DNA of 11,185 nucleotides from an uncultured Lachnospiraceae bacterium (lineage in GTDB: Bacteria; Bacillota; Clostridia; Lachnospirales; Lachnospiraceae), in contig CAMNWW010000048.1 of assembly GCA_946566415.1 (NCBI GenBank), positions 1 through 11,185 on the forward strand, read 5' to 3'. The translations under genes were made by a program, and so were the position numbers. The first letter of the stretch is position 1. Each line of letters starts with the position of its first letter. Shown here one piece after another: positions 6,047-11,185 of the stretch. The notes below the pieces were generated by a model. That model was given only the letters and a program-made list of their open reading frames with translations, did no database searches and was not told the DNA's origin.

Positions 6047-6748
6047 ATGAATGAATGGTTTGCAGATATCTCATATAAATTTCAGATCGCCTTTATAGAA
6101 GGCGACCGTTACAAGCTCTATCTGAAGGGTCTTGGCGTTACCCTGGAAGTTGCATTTTTCGCCGCGATCCTCGGCGTTATCATCGGTATCATAACAGCTC
6201 TCATGAAGCTGTCTACCAGAAAAAACGGAAAGCGTTCTATCCTTTCCTACATAGCCCAGGTTTACATTGACGTTATCCGTGGCACGCCGTCGGTACTGCA
6301 GCTTCTAATCATGTGGTTCATCGTCATGAAAGACAGTAAAAACGGTATTCTGATCGCTGTCCTGACATTTGGCATCAACAGCGGAGCCTATGTGGCTGAG
6401 ATCATGCGCGCCGGTATCCTGGCCGTAGATCATGGTCAAATGGAGGCTGGACGATCTCTTGGTTTATCGAAGGGACAGACCATGCGCTATATTATCCTTC
6501 CCCAGGCGATAAAAAATGTCCTTCCGCCTATCGGGAACGAATTTATTGTTCTTTTGAAAGAGACGGCGATCGTCGGGTATGTCAGCTTGTCAGACTTAAC
6601 AAGGACCGCAAGCCAGGTCTCCTCAAGGACGTTTGAGGCATTTATGCCGCTTATCGGCGCTGCTGTCATTTATTTTGTCATTATTAAAATTTTGAGCAAA
6701 TTAATCGAACTGCTTGAGAGGAGGCTTAGGAAAGGTGATCACCGTTAA
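6047..6748 (+). CDS. polar amino acid ABC transporter permease
   Basis: This 233-residue inner-membrane permease belongs to the His/Glu/Gln/Arg/cystine-type ABC importer family and would act as a homodimer, since only one permease gene is present. Recognisable parts are GLGVTLEVAFFAAILGVIIG (28-47), the conserved IDVIRGTPSVLQLL (74-87), and the EAA loop that docks the ATPase, EAGRSLGLSKGQTMRYIILP (133-152), followed by the family-typical IGNEFIVLLKETA (162-174). About five membrane helices fit the usual topology. It lies 23 nt after the stop of the binding-protein frame with a modest GGGGCGG ribosome binding site, and its end overlaps the ATPase start by 14 nt. The frame is intact even though the upstream receptor gene is interrupted. 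Confidence 0.95.
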   Translation: MNEWFADISYKFQIAFIEGDRYKLYLKGLGVTLEVAFFAAILGVIIGIITALMKLSTRKNGKRSILSYIAQVYIDVIRGTPSVLQLLIMWFIVMKDSKNGILIAVLTFGINSGAYVAEIMRAGILAVDHGQMEAGRSLGLSKGQTMRYIILPQAIKNVLPPIGNEFIVLLKETAIVGYVSLSDLTRTASQVSSRTFEAFMPLIGAAVIYFVIIKILSKLIELLERRLRKGDHR

Positions 6749-7457
6749 AAATCTGCATAAATCATTCGGGAAAACCGAAGTGTTAAAGGGTATTGATTAT
6801 CATGTGGAAAAAGGGGAGAAAATCGTCATTATCGGTCCCTCCGGTTCTGGTAAAAGCACTTTTCTGCGCTGCCTGAACCTTTTGGAACAACCTACCAGCG
6901 GCGAGGTCTGGTTCGACGGCCAGCTGATCACAGACCCTAAGACCAACATTAATAAAGTCAGGGAACATATGGGGATGGTATTCCAGAATTTCAATCTTTT
7001 TAACAACCTTACAATCCAGGAGAATATCACGCTGGCTCCTACGAAGCTGGGGCTAATGGGTAAAAAAGAGGCAAACGAGACTGCCCTTAAACTCTTAAAC
7101 CGTGTCAATCTGACCGAAAAGGCAGACGCATACCCCTCGCAGCTCTCCGGCGGACAAAGGCAGCGTATTGCCATTGTGCGTTCTCTTGCGATGAACCCAA
7201 AGGTCATGCTCTTCGATGAGCCGACCTCTGCTTTGGACCCGGAGATGGTCGGCGAAGTGCTGGACGTCATGAGAGAATTGGCGGAGGATGGAATGACAAT
7301 GGTCGTTGTAACGCACGAAATGGGCTTTGCCCGTGAAGTCGGAAGCCGGGTGCTGTTCGTCGATGAAGGGATCATCATGGAAGAGAATACTCCGGAAGAA
7401 TTTTTCGGAAATCCCAGGAATCCAAGACTTCAGGATTTTCTGTCAAAGGTGTTATAG
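6735..7457 (+). CDS. polar amino acid ABC transporter ATP-binding protein
   Basis: This 240-residue ATPase energises the importer. All motifs are intact: Walker A GPSGSGKST (34-42), Q-loop Gln84 in VFQNFNLF, signature LSGGQ (137-141), Walker B VMLFDE with catalytic Glu162, D-loop SALD (165-168) and switch His194 in VVVTHE. The C-terminal IMEENTPEEFFGNPRNPRLQ segment is typical of the GlnQ/HisP/TcyN subgroup. The start was taken as GTG 6735 because the product then begins VITVKNLHKSFG like its relatives, and AGGAGG (6719-6724) lies 10 nt upstream. A TTG at 6714 would add seven residues and place the ribosome binding site inside the gene. The start overlaps the permease stop by 14 nt, implying translational coupling. 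Transcription ends at the hairpin at 7461-7500. The exact amino acid carried cannot be deduced. Confidence 0.95.
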   Translation: MITVKNLHKSFGKTEVLKGIDYHVEKGEKIVIIGPSGSGKSTFLRCLNLLEQPTSGEVWFDGQLITDPKTNINKVREHMGMVFQNFNLFNNLTIQENITLAPTKLGLMGKKEANETALKLLNRVNLTEKADAYPSQLSGGQRQRIAIVRSLAMNPKVMLFDEPTSALDPEMVGEVLDVMRELAEDGMTMVVVTHEMGFAREVGSRVLFVDEGIIMEENTPEEFFGNPRNPRLQDFLSKVL

Positions 7458-7460
7458 AGG

Positions 7461-7500
7461 TAAAAATCCCCTGGAAACTGTCTGTCCCAGGGGATTTTTA
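7461..7500 (+). terminator. strong rho-independent terminator of the ABC transporter operon
   Basis: A perfect 14-bp stem (TAAAAATCCCCTGG, 7461-7474, with its complement 7487-7500) encloses a 12-nt loop. It has a GC-rich core and ends in T5 on one strand and A5 at the base of the other, so it can work in both directions. It also serves as a plausible terminator for the convergent gene ending at 7567. Confidence 0.9.
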
Positions 7501-7566
7501 TGATCTTTTTTATTATTGCCGCCATCCTCATTTTCGGGTATAGTCCTCAGAAGACACCACATGCGC

Positions 7567-8439
7567 TCACCTCTTTTCAACCGCAGGGTGTTCTTCCCGT
7601 AACATCGTCTCTTTTATTCTCAAAACCTCTTTTTCAGTGAGATCCAGCAGTTCCGCCACTTTCAAAGCAGAAAGACCCTTTCGGAGCAGTTTCAGCACGC
7701 TTTCCTGCAATCCCTCTTGTCTTCCTTCCTCTAACAACAATTCTGCAACCTGCGTCATACGTATAACCTCCTTAATATATTTTGCTGTCCCTGCATCAAT
7801 GATCTTGTCAGCAAAGATTAGAATCCCAGATAACACGAACGTCTTCTCTTTACTGTCTTCGATCTGTTTCGCCAGTTCTACCGCCTCCTTTACAGCTTCT
7901 TTCTTCCGTTCTTTTCCTTTATAGGCTAATGGCAAAACGATCAGCTGCATCATCCCGTCGTCTGATAACGGCTCTTTATCCTCCAGTTTCTTTCTGATCT
8001 GCTCCGACACACTCTTTGCATCCATCCTGCGAAGAAATGCCTGCTCTAACCTCAGAGCGAGGCAACCTGCCGAAAATTCCTCAGGAGCAGCTTCTACATC
8101 TGCCGTATATATGACGATCATGCAGATCCGCTTCGGTATCTCTTCTTTCTTATATCTCTCTAAAATGCGCACAATGTAATTCAGATATTTCAAATAGTTC
8201 TCCCATTTGACGTCACTTTCATAATCAATAATCGCGACTGTTCCATCCTCCAGAAAAAACAGATTATCAAGCCTCATTTCATTTATTTGAACCGCCGGAA
8301 GATTTGTCGGTAGAATCTGTTTGATCTTAGGGATGTTAATCCCATAGACCTTTAAAGACTTTTCTTTGAAATTCTCTGCCAGAACTTTTGACAGGACATC
8401 TTTATTATGATATGTGATTTCATTATTGGTTTTCTTCAT
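7567..8439 (-). CDS. Rpn/PD-(D/E)XK nuclease-like protein, function unknown
   Basis: This 290-residue protein resembles the Rpn/YhgA-like family (often labelled recombination-promoting nuclease or putative transposase) in layout, though similarity was judged by eye. A nuclease-like core at about residues 50-105 has RLDNLFFLEDGTVAIIDYES. Here D58 and D72-Y-E74 occupy places where PD-(D/E)XK enzymes have D and (D/E)-x-(K/Q). This is followed by ENYLKYLNYIVRILERY (80-96), matching the usual post-core helix. The middle (about 170-225) is charged and helical. The C-terminus has a LLEEGRQEGLQE linker and a small HTH-like segment, GLSALKVAELLDLTEKEVLR (about 253-272), as commonly found at the end of Rpn proteins. 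ATG 8439 is preceded by AAAGGAAA. The gene stands alone between two operons. The lack of Lys/Gln in the core leaves catalytic activity uncertain. Confidence 0.65.
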   Translation of the reverse strand: MKKTNNEITYHNKDVLSKVLAENFKEKSLKVYGINIPKIKQILPTNLPAVQINEMRLDNLFFLEDGTVAIIDYESDVKWENYLKYLNYIVRILERYKKEEIPKRICMIVIYTADVEAAPEEFSAGCLALRLEQAFLRRMDAKSVSEQIRKKLEDKEPLSDDGMMQLIVLPLAYKGKERKKEAVKEAVELAKQIEDSKEKTFVLSGILIFADKIIDAGTAKYIKEVIRMTQVAELLLEEGRQEGLQESVLKLLRKGLSALKVAELLDLTEKEVLRIKETMLREEHPAVEKR

Positions 8440-8465
8440 AATTTCCTTTCTTATCTGTTGTCTTT

Positions 8466-8474
8466 AGTGTATCA
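8466..8474 (-). promoter_or_regulatory. possible extended -10 for the Rpn-like gene
   Basis: On the minus strand TGATACACT (8474-8466) forms an extended -10 (TG-N-TACACT). The -35 at the correct distance is only TTTTAA. It would give a leader of about 20 nt before ATG 8439. The remaining spacer up to 8657 is AT-rich and contains no recognised gene. Confidence 0.35.
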
Positions 8475-8657
8475 TGTTTTTCCACTCCTTAAAAGAGCAA
8501 AATAGCAAGCATAGGCATCCCTCCCCAAAAAAATAAAATAGATTCAAACATTGGAATAGCTCGGCGAACTGCCGTGATCATAGAAATCTTTGAATGTTTA
8601 AATATCGGAACGAATCATGTAATAATTATACAGCATAACCGTCAGTTTTTCAACCTA

Positions 8658-9446
8658 TTAAATATTTGCTTTCAGCGATACTTTCAACAATCTCTCCCCC
8701 ATCTTCCTCCCCGCCTCTTCTACCAGCCTTTTCAGAAACAGGAATTTCTCCCCGTCCCGATACTCGTCGATCCGCCCGGTAATCCCTACCGCGCCGATAC
8801 ATTCGCCGCCTCTTCCCATTACAGGCACGGCAATACAGCCCACCCCAAGGCTGAACTCCTCATTATCTGTCCCATATCCACGTTCTTTTGTCAGTCTAAG
8901 TTCCTGCAAAAAAACATTTTTATCCGTAATCGTATGCTCCGTGTTTTTCTCCAAAACACACTTTTCCAATATCACCCTTTGGTTTTCCACCGGCATTTGT
9001 GCCAGTATACATTTTGCACCCGCACTGATGTTCGGCGCCATCGGCGTATAAAGATGCGCGATCAAGTTTACCGGAGCCTGGGAGAGAACTTGTTCAATAT
9101 AGATCACATCATTCCCCCGCTGCACAGCAAACTGGGTCGTCTGCCCAGACTCCCGGGATAGCCATTCCATATCCGGTCTGACAAGGCTTCCAATGGAAGC
9201 CTTGTCAGCAAACCGCGCTGCAAGCTGTGAAAATTTATATCCAAGAGAATAGCACACCGGCTGTTTATCACTCTGGATAACATACTCTCTAAACACCAGA
9301 TTTTTCATAATACGAAAAAGTGAGGCAGACGGAATCTTAAGTTCATCCGCTATCTCTTTTAAGGTCTTAGCTTCGTCTGCCTCCGCCAAATATTCTAACA
9401 CATCCAGCGCTCTTTCTACCGCCGGAACTGTAATATTATCTTTCAT
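8658..9446 (-). CDS. IclR family transcriptional regulator
   Basis: This 262-residue regulator begins at ATG 9446, chosen because GGAGG lies 6-7 nt upstream and the first residues, MKDNITVPAVERALDVLEYL, are where IclR proteins begin. The longer frame reads antisense-like sequence inside dhaL. A winged helix-turn-helix fills about residues 8-65 (TLKEIADELKIPSASLFRIMKNL). After a linker helix, the effector domain runs to the end with the family motifs YIEQV near 116, APNISAGAKCILAQMP near 137-152, RGYGTDNEEFSLGVGCIAVPV near 189-209 and GAVGITGR near 218-225. IclR proteins usually bind a small metabolite and control a neighbouring catabolic operon. Here the gene overlaps dhaL by 11 nt, so it likely senses an intermediate of the dhaKL pathway and controls its own operon. 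Its coding sequence carries a perfect 14-bp inverted repeat at 9178-9208. Confidence 0.93.
   Translation of the reverse strand: MKDNITVPAVERALDVLEYLAEADEAKTLKEIADELKIPSASLFRIMKNLVFREYVIQSDKQPVCYSLGYKFSQLAARFADKASIGSLVRPDMEWLSRESGQTTQFAVQRGNDVIYIEQVLSQAPVNLIAHLYTPMAPNISAGAKCILAQMPVENQRVILEKCVLEKNTEHTITDKNVFLQELRLTKERGYGTDNEEFSLGVGCIAVPVMGRGGECIGAVGITGRIDEYRDGEKFLFLKRLVEEAGRKMGERLLKVSLKANI
9178..9208. repeat. perfect 14-bp inverted repeat inside the IclR gene
   Basis: CTGACAAGGCTTCC (9178-9191) is followed by AAT and the exact reverse complement (9195-9208). The first and last loop bases can also pair, so the element is a 31-nt odd palindrome. It encodes roughly residues 80-89 (DKASIGSLV) in the linker between the DNA-binding and effector domains. 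No T-run follows on either strand, so it is not an ordinary terminator. Confidence 0.9.
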
Positions 9447-10092
9447 CGTATGCCTCCAGCATTTCCTGAATTCCGTCCGCCATCGCGCACAATATGATAC
9501 AGCAGGACACAGCCCCGGCATCCAGAACTCCCCGGGAGCGTTCGCCCAAGCGGCTCGAACGCCCGAATTTTGCTACCATGTCCTTGGTGGAATCCCGTCC
9601 GGCCTCAGCCGCCGTTTTCATCTCCGCCAGAGCTTCAGCAAAGTCTGTACCTGTATCTAGGGCTTTTTTCAGCGCATCAATGGCAGGCGCCAGGGTATCC
9701 ACCAATGTCTTGTCCCCTTCCCTCGCCTCCACGATATCGCAAAGCCCGTCAAACCCGGCCTCCAGCATATGAGCCAGTTCCGCAAGGCCAATTACATCCA
9801 TGCCCTCTCCAGCCTCGGCCATATCCATAAAAATCGTACCATAAATCGGACCCATGGAACCGCCGATCTGATTCAGCAGTATCATTCCCAGTTTATCCAA
9901 TCCCTCTGAAAACCCAAAGTCTTCATCAAAGAACTGCTCCGCAAACATACTGAACCCTTTATTCATATTCATTCCGTGATCCCCGTCTCCGATCAGTCCG
10001 TCCACCTCTCCCAGATAGGATTTATTTTCTTGAATCGCCTTTACCATCCGCATAAGGATCTGCTTTCCGTCCGCATTGTGAAATACAGCCAT
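9436..10092 (-). CDS. dhaL: dihydroxyacetone kinase subunit DhaL (nucleotide-binding)
   Basis: This 218-residue cytosolic protein is the nucleotide-binding partner of DhaK. In PTS-type systems DhaL holds a permanent ADP that is re-phosphorylated by DhaM; in ATP-type enzymes the same domain binds ATP. The three Mg-binding aspartates are visible as D31, D36 and D38 in EVDGLIGDGDHG (29-40), aligned with D30, D35 and D37 of E. coli DhaL. Also present are GGSMGPIYG (77-85), GDKTLVD (126-132) and the C-terminal GRSSRLGERSRGVLDAG (177-193). The ATG at 10092 has GGAAGG upstream and lies 44 nt after the dhaK stop. The 3' end overlaps the iclR start and carries its ribosome binding site. No dhaM is in the window, so the phosphate donor cannot be decided. 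Confidence 0.95.
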   Translation of the reverse strand: MAVFHNADGKQILMRMVKAIQENKSYLGEVDGLIGDGDHGMNMNKGFSMFAEQFFDEDFGFSEGLDKLGMILLNQIGGSMGPIYGTIFMDMAEAGEGMDVIGLAELAHMLEAGFDGLCDIVEAREGDKTLVDTLAPAIDALKKALDTGTDFAEALAEMKTAAEAGRDSTKDMVAKFGRSSRLGERSRGVLDAGAVSCCIILCAMADGIQEMLEAYDER

Positions 10093-10136
10093 TTTCCGCC
10101 TTCCTTTCTCTTCCTTGTGCTTATCCTAAATGCATG

Positions 10137-11132
10137 CTACATTTGTTTCAGTCCCATACTGCATACAGGTACATCCAGTAGTTCTTTTAACTCTTCATCC
10201 AATTTCATCACCGTCAATGTAGCCCCCATCATATCCAGAGAAGTAAAATAGTTCCCTACATAAGATTTATAAACGGAAACCCCTTTATCTGTCAAGAGTT
10301 TTTCTATTTCATTGTAAAGAACATATAGCTCCATTACCGGTGTCGCCCCCAGTCCGGAAACCAGCACAGCCACTTCATCCCCGCACTCAAAAGGATAATC
10401 AGGAAGCACAATATCCACCATACGTTTTGCCATTTTTTCCGCATTTTCCAGTGCGCAAACTTCCACTCCGGGTTCGCCGTGATGACCGATTCCAACCTCC
10501 ATCATCCCGTCCTTGATCTCAAAATTAGGATGTCCTACTGCCGGAAGCGTGCAGGGAGTAAGCCCGATGCCCACGCTCCTGGTATGGTCGATGGCTTTCT
10601 GTGCCGCCTCAATAACCTCTTCTAAATTTCCTCCAAGGGCCGCCTTCGCTCCGCCTGCTTTCCACATCAGCACTTCTCCTGCTACACCGCGCCTTTTTTC
10701 CCGTTGATCTTTCGGAGCCGACGCCACATCGTCGTTGGCTACCACAGTCTTCACGGTAATGCCCTCGCGTTTCGCCATCTTCACAGCCATTTTTACGTTC
10801 ATATTGTCTCCTGAGTAATTCCCGTAGAGACAGGCTACGCCTTTTCCCTGGTCGGCTGCTTTGAACGCGTCCAGAAACGCCGCCGCTGTGGGGGAAGAAC
10901 ATATCTCTCCTACCGCTACCGCATCCACAAGATTTTTCCCGCAGTATCCGACAAACGCCGGTTTGTGCCCCGAACCGCCTCCGGTTACTACCCCTGTTTT
11001 GCCTTCTGGAATATTCTTTGCCTTAATCACCCGGGGGTTCTCCGTTCCTTCCACCATATCCGCATGTACCTTTAAAAATCCCTTTAACATCTCGTCTACA
11101 ATATAGTCCGGATCATTCAATATTCTTTGCAT
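10137..11132 (-). CDS. dhaK: dihydroxyacetone kinase subunit DhaK (substrate-binding)
   Basis: This 331-residue protein binds dihydroxyacetone covalently and, with DhaL, makes dihydroxyacetone phosphate for glycolysis. It may act on a related short keto-sugar. All key residues sit at the E. coli numbering: GGGSGH with His56 (51-56), Asp109 in NYSGDNMN (105-112), and the hemiaminal-forming His218 in GIGHHGEPG (214-222). Other matches are GEICSSPT (75-82), NDDVAS (133-138), RRGVAGEV (147-154) and LVSGLGATPVMELY (about 258-271). The length is close to that of family members. ATG 11132 is preceded by AGGAGG (11147-11142) with a 9-nt spacer. It follows an upstream gene whose stop lies 20 nt before, so it is an internal gene of an operon whose promoter is outside the window. 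Confidence 0.97.
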   Translation of the reverse strand: MQRILNDPDYIVDEMLKGFLKVHADMVEGTENPRVIKAKNIPEGKTGVVTGGGSGHKPAFVGYCGKNLVDAVAVGEICSSPTAAAFLDAFKAADQGKGVACLYGNYSGDNMNVKMAVKMAKREGITVKTVVANDDVASAPKDQREKRRGVAGEVLMWKAGGAKAALGGNLEEVIEAAQKAIDHTRSVGIGLTPCTLPAVGHPNFEIKDGMMEVGIGHHGEPGVEVCALENAEKMAKRMVDIVLPDYPFECGDEVAVLVSGLGATPVMELYVLYNEIEKLLTDKGVSVYKSYVGNYFTSLDMMGATLTVMKLDEELKELLDVPVCSMGLKQM

Positions 11133-11152
11133 CTTCTTATGCCTCCTGTCCG

Positions 11153-11185
11153 TTAAGCCAGCATCTCCACATCAATATCCAACAT
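11153..11185 (-). CDS. C-terminal end of an unidentified gene upstream of dhaK (partial)
   Basis: On the minus strand an open frame enters from the right edge and ends with TAA at 11155-11153, giving the tail MLDIDVEMLA. The 20-nt gap to dhaK and the well-placed dhaK ribosome binding site suggest it is the preceding gene of the same operon. Ten residues are too few to name it. A different frame or non-coding sequence cannot be fully excluded. Confidence 0.45.
   Translation of the reverse strand: MLDIDVEMLA

Noticed and set aside
6800..7378. Open frame of 192 codons on the minus strand within the ABC ATPase gene
   Set aside because: Ser/Thr-rich antisense shadow of a gene with all ATPase motifs in place.
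7452..7562. Possible 36-residue gene on the minus strand, starting 4 nt after the Rpn-like stop with AGAGGTG upstream
   Set aside because: The spacing and ribosome binding site look tempting, but the frame runs through the strong bidirectional terminator and the peptide has no membrane segment or known motif. It is probably incidental.
8574..9161. Open frame of 195 codons on the plus strand
   Set aside because: It is antisense to the effector domain of the IclR gene; its composition rich in His, Pro, Phe and Gln is that of a shadow frame, and no ribosome binding site precedes it.
1..11185. Mobile element, CRISPR array, tRNA or phage-defence island
   Set aside because: No terminal inverted repeats with a transposase, no spaced direct repeats, no tRNA-like folds and no recognised defence genes were seen by eye. 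The Rpn-like gene alone does not establish a mobile element.

Overview
The window looks like chromosomal DNA from a low-to-moderate-GC Gram-positive anaerobe of the Clostridia, most likely Lachnospiraceae-like. This is inferred from strong AGGAGG-type ribosome binding sites, Firmicutes-style promoters, a PadR/DUF1700/DUF4097 operon, AzlCD, a single-permease polar amino acid ABC transporter and DhaK/DhaL. No rRNA, tRNA, CRISPR array, insertion sequence or phage gene was seen.

Layout. Bases 84-2568 (+) carry a MATE-family multidrug/cation exporter followed by azlC and azlD, the two subunits of a branched-chain amino acid exporter; AzlC and AzlD are tightly linked. Bases 2658-3105 (+) are a self-contained cold-shock unit: a near-consensus promoter, a leader of about 127 nt holding a long AU-rich hairpin followed by a U-tract, a 67-aa Csp protein and a terminator. 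Bases 3115-4844 (-) form a three-gene operon, padR-like regulator, DUF1700/HAAS membrane protein and DUF4097 beta-repeat protein, with overlapping or abutting genes and its own promoter. Bases 5202-7457 (+) are an amino acid ABC transporter operon (substrate-binding lipoprotein, permease, ATPase) ending in a strong terminator. The binding-protein gene is interrupted by one in-frame TAG although the rest of its frame is intact. Bases 7567-8439 (-) encode an Rpn/PD-(D/E)XK-like protein of unknown role. Bases 8658-11185 (-) are a dihydroxyacetone kinase operon read in the order end of an unknown gene, dhaK, dhaL, iclR-type regulator. The regulator gene overlaps dhaL and contains a perfect 14-bp inverted repeat within its coding sequence.

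Most of the window is ordinary metabolism and transport. The points deserving attention are the terminator-like hairpin in the csp leader, the amber codon in the binding-protein gene, the coding palindrome in the IclR gene, the repeat architecture of the DUF4097 protein, and the altered nuclease-type motif in the Rpn-like protein. I did not find a clearly new defence or mobile system.
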